From: Lutimonas saemankumensis
GTDB lineage: Bacteria > Bacteroidota > Bacteroidia > Flavobacteriales > Flavobacteriaceae
Assembly: GCF_020171465.1 (NCBI RefSeq)
Contig: NZ_JAIUZR010000001.1
Coordinates: 62,001 to 126,000, forward strand
Direction of reading: 5' to 3'
Length of the DNA: 64,000 nucleotides
Part shown: piece by piece, positions 1 through 10,510 of the stretch
Layout: every line of letters starts with the position of its first letter
How positions within the stretch are numbered: position 1 is the first letter of the stretch
The notes under the pieces: generated by a model
The model's input: only the letters and a program-made list of their open reading frames with translations
What the model was told of the DNA's origin: nothing
Database searches by the model: none
Made by a program: the position numbers and the translations under genes

Positions 1-3000
1 TTTTTTGCTGATTTAGCCAAAGCCAGGAACAGTGGAGAAGATTTTCATGTTTTTGAATTGGAAGGAACTTATCTTGAAGAGATTTATGCGATCATGGCGG
101 GTATGGCCAGGCTAAATTTTGAGAAAATAAAGGAATCAGGAATGACATTGCCATCTCGTCAATTCAACCATTATGTGTTTGGTGAAGAGGTCAGTCTCAT
201 GTTCATTACTTTTGAACCCTGTCCTGAATCCTGGGACATCTTTAAGCGATTTGGAAAGGTGTTTGAACAAACTTATACTCGTTTTCTTGATCTCCTAAAA
301 GCAGAGGCTCAGACAAGAGAGGCCCAGATCGAAGCAGCATTGGAACGAGTTCGCTCAAAGACTATGTCCATGCATAATAGCAAGGACATGGAGGGTATCG
401 TCATTACCTTATTTGAAGAAGTATTGAATTTGGGCCTTGACAGTTCCATGCGATGCGGGCTTGGAATTCTGGAAGGTCATGAAAGAATGGAAACCCGATC
501 TGTGAACGCGAGCCCTGACGGAAAAGTAGAGCTGAGAGTCGGAATGCTGAATATGACAATTCATCCGATGCTGGTAGGCCTTAAAAAAGCCTGGGAAAGA
601 GGAGATGATGAATATTCGTATTACTATTCAAAAAAAGATGTTAGAAAGTATTACGAGGCATTAAACAAAGAACCTGAATATCCTTTTAATGCAAATTTAG
701 AAGCCCTTCCTGAACAGGAATATCATCAAAGTTACTTTTATTCTTCAGGAATTCTATTTGCTTTTTCAGAGAATCCTATTACAAAGGAATCATCTGGAAT
801 TCTATCCAGATTTGCAGCAGTTTTTGGTCAGACGTACAGAAGGTATTTGGACCTTCAGAAAGCCGAGGAACAATCCAGAGAGGCACAAATAGAACTTGCG
901 CTGGAACGTGTCAGGAACAGAGCAATGACCATGATGAACTCAGATGAACTTGGTGATCTTATCATCACGGTTTTTAAGGAATTACAAGGACTTGATATGG
1001 AGTTGACCCGTTGTCTTTTATGGATTTTCAATAAAGAGGATGAATCTGCAGTGGCATGGATGACAAATTCAGAAGACCCTGATCGTGCGGATCATTATCA
1101 CGTACCTTATCATAATCATCCTGCTTATAAAAATTACATCAAAAGCTGGAAACTTCAGTTGGCCGAATGGGAATACGATCTAAAGGGAAAGAACAAAGAT
1201 AACTGGGATGAAATTCTGGTTGAAGGGTTTTTCAAAAAATTGCCAAGAAAAGTGAAGAATGCCATGAAGGCTCCTAAGCAGATTATCCTTTCGGGTTCCT
1301 TTAATAAATACGGATTGATACAAACGGCTGGTCTGGAGCCCTTGTCCACAGAAAACAAAGGAATTTTAAAGCGTTTCAGCCAGGTCTTTGAACAAAATTA
1401 CAATCGTTTTCTTGACCTTAAAAAAGCGGAAAAACAAGCGCGTGAGGCACAGATTGAAGCGGCGCTGGAAAAAGTTAGAGCTCGAACCATGGCTATGCAG
1501 TCAAGTCAAGAGCTCCAGGATGCGGCTAATTTATTGTTTTTGGAAGTACAAGGTTTAGGAATTAATGCATGGAGCGCCGGATATAATATTGTTAATGAAC
1601 GTAAAACTCAAAGCGAGTGCTGGATGAGCAGCGAAGGGGAGTTGCAAGATCCTTTTCCTCTGTATTTTACTAAAGAGGCTTCATTTCAAGCCATGGGGAA
1701 ATTCTTAAAAAGTGAAGATACTTTTTTTGTTCAGGAATTAAAGGGCAAGGCATTGGAGAGGCATTATAATTATATGAGATCTTTACCGGAACTAAAGGAG
1801 ACCTTTCAGCACCTGGATGATGCTGGCCTTTCTTTGCCAACCTATCAGATCAATCATCTCTGTAAATTCAGCAAAGGCTTTTTATTGTTTATCACATATG
1901 AAAAAGACCCTGATGCCCATGAAATATTTAGGCGTTTTACCAATGTTTTTGAACAGACCTACACAAGGTTCCAGGATCTTCAAAAAGCGGAGAATCAGTC
2001 AAAAGAGGCACAGATAGAACTGGCCCTTGAAAGAGTCAGGGCGAGTACCATGGCAATGCATGAAAGTAAACAACTCGCTGAGACCGCACAGGTTTTGTTT
2101 GAGCAATTTGATCTCTTGGGAGTTATTCCTGATCGTATTAGTATTGCCATCTATAACGAGGACAAAAGATTGTTTGAATTATGGGCTACAGACCAAAACG
2201 GAATCCTTGTAGATCATGTACATGATTTTTCAATTGACGAACCTACTTGTATGTCTAAAACTTACAAGGCATGGAAAAAAGGGGAGGAGTCATTCGTGGT
2301 AGACCTTCAGGGAAAAGAATTAGAAGAATGGGTGCAATTTGTCAGAGAAGATACTCAGATGGAAATAGATGCATCTCAGTTCCGGGGAAGAAGGGTACAA
2401 CATTCGGCCTTTTTCTCAAATGGCTACTTAATGTTGAGCTCTCATGAGCCAATTCCCGAGGAAATGATGAAACTATTGCTACGCTTTGCAAAAGTTTTTG
2501 AGCAAACCTACACACGTTTCCTTGATCTGCAAAAAGCCGAATTACAGGCACGGGAGGCTATTAAACATGCCTCAGTTGACAGGGTCAGGGCAGAAATTGC
2601 CTCTATGCGGACCACAAAGGATCTGAAAAGGATAACACCTTTGATCTGGAATGAATTAAATACTCTCAATGTTCCTTTTATCCGATGTGGCGTTTTTATC
2701 ATGAACGAAGAAGAGCAAATGGTTCAAACGTATTTATCTACTCCTGACGGAAAGGCTATCGCCTCTTTCGATCTGCCATTTGATGATACAAAACCTCTTA
2801 CTGAATTGTTACCTCACTGGAGGAAGAAAGAAATGTATACAGATTTTTGGGATGAATCAGCCTTTATTGAATCGACAAAAATTTTAATGAATCGAGGAGC
2901 TATATCATCCAAAGAAAATTATACCACAGAAAATCGACCTACAAACTTACATCTCCATTTCCTTCCTTTTCTGCAAGGGATGTTGTATGTGGGGAGTGAA

Positions 3001-3912
3001 GTACCTTTAAACAAGGATGAATTAAATTTGGCACATAACCTTGCAGACGCCTTTTCAACAGCCTATTCCCGATATGATGACTTTAAGAAACTCGAGTTGG
3101 CGAATAAAAAAATAGAAAAAACACTGGTCGATCTTAAACAGACACAAGCACAGTTGATTCAGTCCGAAAAAATGGCCTCTTTAGGTGAGTTGACTGCTGG
3201 AATTGCACATGAGATCCAAAATCCATTGAACTTTGTCAATAATTTCTCGGAGGTAAGTCATGAACTTTTGACTGAAATGATAGAGGAACTTGATAATGGA
3301 GATTTGGAAGAGGTTCGGGAAATCACGAAGGATATCGAGCAAAATCTGGAAAAGATAAATCATCATGGACATCGGGCCAGTGATATTGTGAAGGGAATGC
3401 TTCAGCATAGCAGGAGTAGCAGCGGAGAAAAGGAACTCATTGATATCAATGCCCTGGCTGATGAATATTTAAGGCTGGCTTATCACGGATTGAGAGCAAA
3501 GGACAAATCTTTTAATTCGAGAATGGAAACCGATTTAGAGGAAAATCTGGAGAAAATTAAAGTTGTTCCTCAGGAGATTGGCAGGGTAATTCTTAACCTG
3601 ATTACAAATGCATTTCATACTGTTTCTGAGAAGAAAAAAGCATCTGCTGAACCATATGACCCAATCGTCAGAGTAAGCACTAAAAAGGTGGGTAAAGCTA
3701 TTGAGATTGTTGTGAAAGACAATGGAAATGGGATACCAAAGAAAGTGCAGGATAAAATATTTCAACCCTTTTTTACGACGAAACCCACCGGACAGGGAAC
3801 AGGTTTGGGCCTGTCTTTAAGTTATGATATTGTGAAAGCTCACGGGGGAGAATTAAAGGTTGAATCAAGCGAGAAAGAAGGAACTGAATTAAAAATAATT
3901 TTACCGATCTAA
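1..3912 (+). CDS. Multi-module sensor histidine kinase (5' end outside the window)
   Basis: The frame is open from base 1, so the true start lies upstream. What is visible is a run of about six similar modules of roughly 187 residues (period about 560 bp). Each ends with a signature close to VFEQTYTRFLDLxKAE followed by REAQIEaALERVRxxTMAM; the signatures begin near nt 247, 808, 1372, 1932, 2482 and, in degenerate form, 3040. The modules resemble GAF-like input domains joined by signalling helices. The C-terminal part (nt 3100-3912) is a HisKA/HATPase_c core: phospho-acceptor His in GIAHEIQNPLNF (codon at 3208), N-box NLITNAF, G1-box DNGNGIP, and an F/G2 region ending TGLGLSLSYDIV. No signal peptide or membrane span is seen in the visible part, so it is probably cytosolic. 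It is followed by two further kinases with almost the same core and by two response regulators. The ligand is unknown. Confidence 0.88.
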   Translation, partial: FFADLAKARNSGEDFHVFELEGTYLEEIYAIMAGMARLNFEKIKESGMTLPSRQFNHYVFGEEVSLMFITFEPCPESWDIFKRFGKVFEQTYTRFLDLLKAEAQTREAQIEAALERVRSKTMSMHNSKDMEGIVITLFEEVLNLGLDSSMRCGLGILEGHERMETRSVNASPDGKVELRVGMLNMTIHPMLVGLKKAWERGDDEYSYYYSKKDVRKYYEALNKEPEYPFNANLEALPEQEYHQSYFYSSGILFAFSENPITKESSGILSRFAAVFGQTYRRYLDLQKAEEQSREAQIELALERVRNRAMTMMNSDELGDLIITVFKELQGLDMELTRCLLWIFNKEDESAVAWMTNSEDPDRADHYHVPYHNHPAYKNYIKSWKLQLAEWEYDLKGKNKDNWDEILVEGFFKKLPRKVKNAMKAPKQIILSGSFNKYGLIQTAGLEPLSTENKGILKRFSQVFEQNYNRFLDLKKAEKQAREAQIEAALEKVRARTMAMQSSQELQDAANLLFLEVQGLGINAWSAGYNIVNERKTQSECWMSSEGELQDPFPLYFTKEASFQAMGKFLKSEDTFFVQELKGKALERHYNYMRSLPELKETFQHLDDAGLSLPTYQINHLCKFSKGFLLFITYEKDPDAHEIFRRFTNVFEQTYTRFQDLQKAENQSKEAQIELALERVRASTMAMHESKQLAETAQVLFEQFDLLGVIPDRISIAIYNEDKRLFELWATDQNGILVDHVHDFSIDEPTCMSKTYKAWKKGEESFVVDLQGKELEEWVQFVREDTQMEIDASQFRGRRVQHSAFFSNGYLMLSSHEPIPEEMMKLLLRFAKVFEQTYTRFLDLQKAELQAREAIKHASVDRVRAEIASMRTTKDLKRITPLIWNELNTLNVPFIRCGVFIMNEEEQMVQTYLSTPDGKAIASFDLPFDDTKPLTELLPHWRKKEMYTDFWDESAFIESTKILMNRGAISSKENYTTENRPTNLHLHFLPFLQGMLYVGSEVPLNKDELNLAHNLADAFSTAYSRYDDFKKLELANKKIEKTLVDLKQTQAQLIQSEKMASLGELTAGIAHEIQNPLNFVNNFSEVSHELLTEMIEELDNGDLEEVREITKDIEQNLEKINHHGHRASDIVKGMLQHSRSSSGEKELIDINALADEYLRLAYHGLRAKDKSFNSRMETDLEENLEKIKVVPQEIGRVILNLITNAFHTVSEKKKASAEPYDPIVRVSTKKVGKAIEIVVKDNGNGIPKKVQDKIFQPFFTTKPTGQGTGLGLSLSYDIVKAHGGELKVESSEKEGTELKIILPI

Positions 3913-3933
3913 ACTGAACCTAAAAGAAAATTA

Positions 3934-6900
3934 ATGAGACAGAAAGAACAGTCATTTAAATCAGCATTAACCATTCTTGTGGTGTTCTTATTGGTCCCTA
4001 TAGGCATAATGGCTCAAAAAGAGAAAATTGCTTTCGAAAAATATGGGGTGGAAGAAGGACTTCCCGAAGAATATGTTACTTCTATGATTCAGGATGATCA
4101 AGGTTTTATTTGGGCCACTACGCAAAATGGACTGGTAAAATTTGACGGTTATGATATCAAGGTGATAAGAGGAGATAGAAACATTAATGATTCGACCAAA
4201 CTTAAGTTTAGACATTTAGGTGGAGGAATTATAAAATCCAGGGATGGAAAACTATGGCTCGGAGGATTACATCAAGGAGGCATAGCATCATATGATCCAA
4301 AAACAGAAAGATTTAATAATTTTCTTCGGAACTCTAAAGATCCAACAGGAATCCCTTTTGAAATGAATAGATTGCAATTTGAGGATTCAAATGATAATAT
4401 TTGGTTCGTGAGCCGCTCATTGGATGGAGACACAGCTGTCGTTGCAAGAATAAATACAAAGACGAATTCGATTAAGACTTATCCATACATAATTCAAGGA
4501 TTCAAGTATAACGAAATAGTATTAAACTTTAGGATTTTAGAAGCTGATATAGATAAAAGTATTTGGCTTCTTGAAGATAAGGGTCAATTAAGAGTGTTTA
4601 ATAGAGAAAAAGATACTTTTGAAATAGTTATCCCTACAGGTTCTGTCATTCCCGGAACGGGAGTCAAGGATACCCTGAAGGGTATTGTCAATGGTAAAAA
4701 ACATTTTGTTTTAAATGGAATCAAAGGATTTTATATTTGGGATCCCGTAAAAAATGAAGCAAATAAGAGTTATACAAATATTGTAGGGAATGGTCAATTG
4801 CTGTCTTCTGATCCTTTGATATTTGCTTTCGGGGATTCAGAAGGTCAGTTCTGGTTACTTCAGGATGGAGGGAACATAACGGTGGTAAATCCTTATAATC
4901 AAAAGGTCTCAAAATATACTTGGGGTAAGGAATCCTTGGATTTCATAAAGGGTATAGATAATTGTTGGTTATTATTTCCGCTTATTCAAGATTCAAAAGG
5001 AATTTGGTTCCAAGCCTATTGCGAAGAAAGAGACTATGCCTTTGTTTATTATGAGCATTCAACACATTCTTTTAAATACTATAATAATCAGTTTTTTGAT
5101 TTTAAAAATCAATTACCTTCCAGAGGTAACCCTATCAAAGTACTTGAAGATAAAACAGGCCTTAAATGGCTTGCTACTCGTCCTTATTTTTATAAACAAT
5201 CTCCAAAGGCAAGAAGGATAGACTTATATCTTCAAAATGCACAAGATGAATTCTGGATACCTTCAGATACAATATACCATTTAGTTGAAGATACTAAGAA
5301 CAGGCTTTGGGTCGGAACGGAATCAGGTATCGCTCTAAAACTTCCAAATAATAATTTCCATCAGTATTGCTTTAATGATTCCGATGGCCGTAAAAAAGAT
5401 TTGGGTCCAATAAGCTCTATACATGAGGATACCAAAGGTAGAATATGGGTGGGAAACTCGCACAGTGGCCTTTTCCTATTCAATGAAAAAAAACAGGTAT
5501 TTGACAGGATTAAGATTTTTGAAACTGTTTCTGACAGAAATGAGGTTCAGGTTAGTGAAGACAGACTTGGGAATATTTGGGCATCTATTAGAAATAGGGG
5601 GGTTTACGTATTGAATAGTGAATCGTTCACAATTGAAGCAAAATTCGAACCTCGAAACAAAGATGAACATGGATTGATGAGTGATAGAATCAGTTATCTG
5701 TTTAAAGATTCTGAAGGAGATATGTGGTTAGGAGATCCCGGAAATAATGATTTCGGACTTTATAAATATTTGGAGGAACAAAATAGATTTAAGAATTATC
5801 AATACAGTGCAAACGATACTTTAACTTTAATAAATAATGAAATTCGAGGTATCTATGAAGATGATATGAGCAGAATGTGGGTTGGAACAGATGGAGGGTT
5901 GTGTTTATATGATCGCGAGTCAGATGTTTTTTTTAGAAACAATAGAGAATTTGATCTACCTAGTGTTCAGTTGCATGAAAAGGCAGGAAATGGAAGGGTA
6001 TGGGTGATAGCCTACAGTGGAGGAGGATTAGCACTGGTGGGTCCCGGAGTGAATGATGTAGAGCTATTTGGTGAGGAAAAAGGTCTGCTGCATAATGATG
6101 CCAATAATGCTGTCATGGATGATCAGGGACGGTTATGGATTCCAACACAAAGGGGCTTGTCGGTTTTTGACACCTTGTCTAAAACTTATACAAGTTACTT
6201 TGAGAAAGATGGATATCAAAAAAATGGTAGGTGGAACCCTGCCGTAAAAACGAGTAACGGAGATATCTGGATTGGTGGTGCGAATGGCTTAAACAGGATT
6301 GTTCCAAATTATTTGTTTAAAAAGGATTCAACCCAGCCGGCTGTTTTAATAACTTCTGTTGGAATTTTAGATTCGTTATATTCAGCTCCGGATGGTTCTA
6401 TTTTTAAGGAAGCTGTCTCTTATACCACTGAAATCAAATTGAAGCATTGGCAAAAGGATTTGAGTTTTGAGTTTGTGGCCTTACATTATCTAAGATCAGA
6501 AGAAAATCTCTATTCCTGGAAACTGGAAAATTATGACAATAAATGGTCATCTCCCTCAAAACAAAGGGAAGCGTCTTATACAAATTTATCTCCAGGAAAT
6601 TATGTGTTTCGAGTTAGGGGCTCCAATGCAGATGGCATCTGGAATGAAGAGGGTGCTAGTATCCGGATAATTATCGCTCCGCCGTGGTGGTTTACTTGGT
6701 GGGCCTATGTTGTTTATGCTCTGTTTGCAGGATTAATTGCGCTTCAGGTTCATAAATTTCAGAAGGCAAGAACGTTGAGAATTGAGAGGCAAAATGCCCA
6801 GGAAAAAGAATTGGCTCAGGCCAGGGAAATTGAAAAAGCCTATGCAGAACTCAAAAGCACCCAGGCTCAACTGATTCAATCAGAAAAAATGGCCTCGCTT

Positions 6901-7629
6901 GGTGAGCTCACCGCAGGTATTGCTCATGAGATTCAGAATCCATTGAACTTTGTCAATAATTTTTCGGAAGTCAGTAACGAACTTTTGGATGAGTTGAATG
7001 AAGAAATAGAGAAGGGGGATCTTGGAGAAGTGAAAGGTATATCGGAAGATCTAAAGCTGAATCTGGAAAAAATAAACCATCATGGGAAAAGAGCGGACTC
7101 TATAGTGAAAGGAATGTTGCATCATAGCAGGGGGAGCGATGGAGAAAAGGAACTTACTGATATCAATGCCCTGGCTGATGAATATTTGAGGTTGGCCTAC
7201 CACGGATTAAGAGCAAAGGACAAATCGTTTAATGTTACCATGAAAACAGATTTCGATAAGCGTATTGGCGAAATAAAATTAGTTGCTCAGGATGTTGGCA
7301 GGGTGGTGCTCAACTTGATCACGAATGCCTTTTATGCAGTAGATGAAAAAAAGAAATCCGGTATTGAAAATTATGAACCGACAGTGACTGTTGGAACCAA
7401 AAAAGTAGGGAAAAATATTGAAATAAAGGTTGTTGATAACGGAAATGGTATTCCCGAAAAGGTCCTTGATAAAATATTTCAACCCTTTTTTACAACCAAA
7501 CCCACCGGGCAGGGAACAGGACTAGGCTTATCTTTAAGCTATGATATTGTAACGGCCCATGGAGGAGAGCTGAGCGTTGAAACTAAAGAGAATACAGGAA
7601 CGGAGTTTAAAATTATTTTACCAATATAG
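3934..7629 (+). CDS. Two-component propeller sensor histidine kinase (Reg_prop / Y_Y_Y type)
   Basis: A 1231-residue membrane sensor kinase. Residues 1-28 form a signal peptide. Residues about 30-790 contain repeated Reg_prop blades with the pattern D..G.iWvgT..GL..yd, which build a periplasmic beta-propeller. A Y_Y_Y domain follows (SFEFVALHY, then LSPGNYVFRVRGSN), then one membrane span near residues 910-935 (WWAYVVYALFAGLIALQV), a coiled coil, and the HisKA/HATPase_c core with His998 in GIAHEIQNP and DNGNGIP. No receiver or AraC domain is fused at the C-terminus, unlike the hybrid kinases of polysaccharide loci, so the signal must pass to a separate regulator, plausibly one of the two encoded downstream. 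It starts 21 bp after the previous kinase gene and ends 3 bp before the next. The kinase core is nearly the same as in both neighbours, which points to duplication. Confidence 0.93.
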   Translation: MRQKEQSFKSALTILVVFLLVPIGIMAQKEKIAFEKYGVEEGLPEEYVTSMIQDDQGFIWATTQNGLVKFDGYDIKVIRGDRNINDSTKLKFRHLGGGIIKSRDGKLWLGGLHQGGIASYDPKTERFNNFLRNSKDPTGIPFEMNRLQFEDSNDNIWFVSRSLDGDTAVVARINTKTNSIKTYPYIIQGFKYNEIVLNFRILEADIDKSIWLLEDKGQLRVFNREKDTFEIVIPTGSVIPGTGVKDTLKGIVNGKKHFVLNGIKGFYIWDPVKNEANKSYTNIVGNGQLLSSDPLIFAFGDSEGQFWLLQDGGNITVVNPYNQKVSKYTWGKESLDFIKGIDNCWLLFPLIQDSKGIWFQAYCEERDYAFVYYEHSTHSFKYYNNQFFDFKNQLPSRGNPIKVLEDKTGLKWLATRPYFYKQSPKARRIDLYLQNAQDEFWIPSDTIYHLVEDTKNRLWVGTESGIALKLPNNNFHQYCFNDSDGRKKDLGPISSIHEDTKGRIWVGNSHSGLFLFNEKKQVFDRIKIFETVSDRNEVQVSEDRLGNIWASIRNRGVYVLNSESFTIEAKFEPRNKDEHGLMSDRISYLFKDSEGDMWLGDPGNNDFGLYKYLEEQNRFKNYQYSANDTLTLINNEIRGIYEDDMSRMWVGTDGGLCLYDRESDVFFRNNREFDLPSVQLHEKAGNGRVWVIAYSGGGLALVGPGVNDVELFGEEKGLLHNDANNAVMDDQGRLWIPTQRGLSVFDTLSKTYTSYFEKDGYQKNGRWNPAVKTSNGDIWIGGANGLNRIVPNYLFKKDSTQPAVLITSVGILDSLYSAPDGSIFKEAVSYTTEIKLKHWQKDLSFEFVALHYLRSEENLYSWKLENYDNKWSSPSKQREASYTNLSPGNYVFRVRGSNADGIWNEEGASIRIIIAPPWWFTWWAYVVYALFAGLIALQVHKFQKARTLRIERQNAQEKELAQAREIEKAYAELKSTQAQLIQSEKMASLGELTAGIAHEIQNPLNFVNNFSEVSNELLDELNEEIEKGDLGEVKGISEDLKLNLEKINHHGKRADSIVKGMLHHSRGSDGEKELTDINALADEYLRLAYHGLRAKDKSFNVTMKTDFDKRIGEIKLVAQDVGRVVLNLITNAFYAVDEKKKSGIENYEPTVTVGTKKVGKNIEIKVVDNGNGIPEKVLDKIFQPFFTTKPTGQGTGLGLSLSYDIVTAHGGELSVETKENTGTEFKIILPI

Positions 7630-7632
7630 AAT

Positions 7633-10110
7633 ATGAGATCAGTTAAGTTAGTAGTTGTATTGATTTGCATTTATTTTTCCCCTTGCCGGGCTCAAGATAC
7701 ACTCTATGTGGATCCTGTTAAAATAGATAGTTTAAAAACTTTGTTGAAAGAGAGTTCTAAAGAGGATACTGAGAGAGTCAGACTTCTTAATGAATTCGCA
7801 CGACTTAGTTTTTACAACAGAGAGCTAATACAGGGATTCGAAGCAACAATAAAAGCTATACAATTATCAAAAAAAATAGGATATAAAGAAGGGGAGGTTC
7901 TGTATCATGAAACTCTGGCCGCTTTTTTGGGTGATGGGGACATGGTAGCCTTTCATCATCAAAAGGCGAGAATGTTAAATGCCCAACTCAGTAAAAGTGA
8001 CTCATTTGCTGAAGTGCAGGTTCCTGAAGGATATCCCGACCCAATAACCGATGCATACAGTAAAAAGTTGATAGACGCTCTGGAGCATTTCAAGGATGTG
8101 GACCAAAGAGAAATATTAGCGACCATTTATACTCATTTGGGATACTATTATTTTGGAAATGAAAGATTTATTGAGTTAAAATCTGTACATGCTGAAGCGA
8201 TCGATATTTACAAAGAACTTGAAGAACTTTATCCGATTTTTCTATATTATTCCTACGGAACCTATCTTGCCTATAGGATGGGAGATAATGATGAAATGCA
8301 GAGGATCGATAATGAAATACAAAAACTTGTGGCTTCCATTCAGGACAATTCTGAAACCGGCCCTTTAAATTTTATTCTTGCCAATTATTATGCGAGAAAT
8401 AATAAGCAGACTGTTGCCATAGAGCACTATTTAAAATGTATTGATTTTTTTGAATCCATCGAGGATTATTTGTTGCTGGCAAGTGTTTATTCAGAGATGA
8501 CCAACCTTTATACTAATTTGGAGATGTTTTCCAAAGCTGCGGAAGCTATGGAGAACAGGATCAGAATTATCGAAACACATGGTCTGAAATTGAACAATTT
8601 TGCAGAGTATAACAGGGCAATGTGGACAATGTATGATTCTAAAAATTATATCAAGGCCTATTATTACCGAGATCGAATGGAGGAATTGATTACCGAGCAA
8701 AACAAGGAGCATTTTCTGGCAGATAACTACAGTGTTGAAGGTCATATACTTTTGGATCAAAAAAAATTCGAAGATGCCATTCCCCTCTTGAAAAATGCCT
8801 TGGAAATATCCTTGAGAATAAACAGGTTTCAAAGTGATGAGTGGGAGGCCTTTCGTCTCGCGGATTGTTATTATCAGATTAAGGACTATAACAATGCCTT
8901 GAAGTATGCGTTGAAAAGTGAAGAACTCCTGGATGGCGGCAATCTGAGATTGAATAGAAATTTGAATTTATTGTTGTCTGATATATATGACGCAAGAAAT
9001 AATGAGATTCTCGCCTATAAACATTTAAAAAATTATGCCAACCTGATCAAGGAATCTCAAGAGGCCGAGGTTGCGAGCCTGATCATGCGTAATGAAGTAA
9101 GGTCAGTTCTTGAAAAAAAGGAAAAGGAAATTGACTTGCTGGAACAGGAACAAGAATTGAGGGAGCAGGAAAATAAGGCTCAGCGATTATGGATCATCAG
9201 TATCGCAGGAGCTCTTTTAACTGCTCTGCTTTTAAGTTTGATTTTGTATCGAAATAATAAAAACAGACAAAAGGCGAATCGAATTCTTCAAAAACAAAAA
9301 GAAAGAATTCAGGAAACCTTAACAGAGTTAAAGGCGACACAGTCCCAACTCATTCAATCTGAGAAGATGGCTTCTTTAGGGGAACTAACTGCGGGGATCG
9401 CCCATGAGATTCAAAACCCGCTGAACTTTGTCAACAACTTTTCTGAAGTAAATTCTGAGTTAATTGAAGAGATGCTGGAAGAACTCGAAAAGGGTAATCT
9501 GAATGAGGTCAAATCACTATCCAAAGATATTGATGAGAATGAACAGAAGATTATCTTCCACGGAAAAAGAGCTGATTCGATCGTTAAGGGGATGTTGCAG
9601 CATAGCAGGAGCAGTGATGGTAAAAAGGAGCCTGTAGATATAAACATTCTGTGCGATGAATATTTAAGGTTGTCATACCATGGATTAAGAGCCAAAGACA
9701 AGTCTTTCAATGCTACAATGAAAACTGAATTTGATGAGCAAATAGGCAAAATAAATATAGTTGCTCAGGATATTGGCCGGGTTGTACTCAATCTGATCAC
9801 CAATGCTTTTCATGCGGTTGATGAAAAAAAGAAAGGTGGAGCCAAAGATTACGAACCGAGGGTGACAGTTCGTACTGAAAAATTAGCGAAGAATATAAAA
9901 ATTATGGTAAAAGATAATGCCAACGGGGTTCCAAAAGAAATACTGGATAAAATTTTTCAACCCTTTTTTACCACGAAACCCACAGGGCAGGGTACAGGGC
10001 TAGGCTTGTCATTAAGCTATGATATTGTAAAAGCCCATGGTGGAGAATTACAAGTTGAAACGAAAAAAGATAAAGGGACAACCTTTAGCATTTTGCTTCC
10101 GATTGGTTAA
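7633..10110 (+). CDS. TPR-domain sensor histidine kinase
   Basis: An 825-residue kinase with a signal peptide (residues 1-20, ending CRAQ), an extracytoplasmic helical region built from TPR-like repeats (about 30-480), a long coiled coil rich in Glu and Lys, one membrane span (about 518-537, IISIAGALLTALLLSLILY), a second coiled coil, and a HisKA/HATPase_c core with His591 in GIAHEIQNPLNF. The G1 box reads DNANGVP where both sister kinases have DNGNGIP: the first Gly of the DxGxG motif is Ala, which may affect ATP binding. The N-box and the TGLGLSLSYDIV segment are intact. It belongs to the same operon as the two upstream kinases (3-bp gap) and lies 26 bp before the response regulator gene. 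TPR kinases of this layout are common in Bacteroidota; the stimulus is unknown. Confidence 0.9.
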   Translation: MRSVKLVVVLICIYFSPCRAQDTLYVDPVKIDSLKTLLKESSKEDTERVRLLNEFARLSFYNRELIQGFEATIKAIQLSKKIGYKEGEVLYHETLAAFLGDGDMVAFHHQKARMLNAQLSKSDSFAEVQVPEGYPDPITDAYSKKLIDALEHFKDVDQREILATIYTHLGYYYFGNERFIELKSVHAEAIDIYKELEELYPIFLYYSYGTYLAYRMGDNDEMQRIDNEIQKLVASIQDNSETGPLNFILANYYARNNKQTVAIEHYLKCIDFFESIEDYLLLASVYSEMTNLYTNLEMFSKAAEAMENRIRIIETHGLKLNNFAEYNRAMWTMYDSKNYIKAYYYRDRMEELITEQNKEHFLADNYSVEGHILLDQKKFEDAIPLLKNALEISLRINRFQSDEWEAFRLADCYYQIKDYNNALKYALKSEELLDGGNLRLNRNLNLLLSDIYDARNNEILAYKHLKNYANLIKESQEAEVASLIMRNEVRSVLEKKEKEIDLLEQEQELREQENKAQRLWIISIAGALLTALLLSLILYRNNKNRQKANRILQKQKERIQETLTELKATQSQLIQSEKMASLGELTAGIAHEIQNPLNFVNNFSEVNSELIEEMLEELEKGNLNEVKSLSKDIDENEQKIIFHGKRADSIVKGMLQHSRSSDGKKEPVDINILCDEYLRLSYHGLRAKDKSFNATMKTEFDEQIGKINIVAQDIGRVVLNLITNAFHAVDEKKKGGAKDYEPRVTVRTEKLAKNIKIMVKDNANGVPKEILDKIFQPFFTTKPTGQGTGLGLSLSYDIVKAHGGELQVETKKDKGTTFSILLPIG

Positions 10111-10136
10111 AATAGAAATGAATAAAATATAGAAAG

Positions 10137-10508
10137 ATGAAAATATTAGTAGTAGATGACGAAAGGGACGTCAAGATATTGTTCGAGCAGCGATTCAGAA
10201 AGGAAATCAGAAAAGGAGATGTTACTTTTGTATTTGCGTTCTCTGGTGAGGAAGCCGTCGAAACCCTGGACAAACTCAATCAGGAAGCTGTTTTGATTTT
10301 ATCGGATATCAACATGCCTGGAATGAGTGGACTGGAACTTTTGGAGCATATTAAGAAAAACTTGTATAAACCTCCTCCTGTGGTCATGATGATCACTGCT
10401 TATGGAGATGAACAGAACAGAAAAGCGGCTGAAAGATTAGGCGCTGACGCCTTTTTAACGAAACCCCTGGATTTTAAACTTTTGAAAAACGAACTTTTAA
10501 ATATTTAG
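10137..10508 (+). CDS. Single-domain response regulator (CheY-like)
   Basis: A 123-residue receiver domain with no output domain. The acidic pair is D7-D8, the phospho-acceptor is D57 in LSDINMPGMSG, the switch Thr sits in MITAYGDE and the conserved Lys in FLTKPLD. An A/G-rich stretch (agaaag) lies just before the ATG. It ends 2 bp before the receiver-cyclase gene, and the two receivers share the segment FRKEIRK, so they are close relatives. It may act as a phosphate sink or shuttle for the three upstream kinases, or may bind another protein; the sequence does not decide between these. Confidence 0.92.
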   Translation: MKILVVDDERDVKILFEQRFRKEIRKGDVTFVFAFSGEEAVETLDKLNQEAVLILSDINMPGMSGLELLEHIKKNLYKPPPVVMMITAYGDEQNRKAAERLGADAFLTKPLDFKLLKNELLNI

Positions 10509-10510
10509 TT

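Noticed and set aside
8491-8832. 113-codon open frame on the minus strand inside the TPR kinase
   Set aside because: It is antisense to a well-supported gene, with a Cys/His/Phe-rich composition unlike a real protein.
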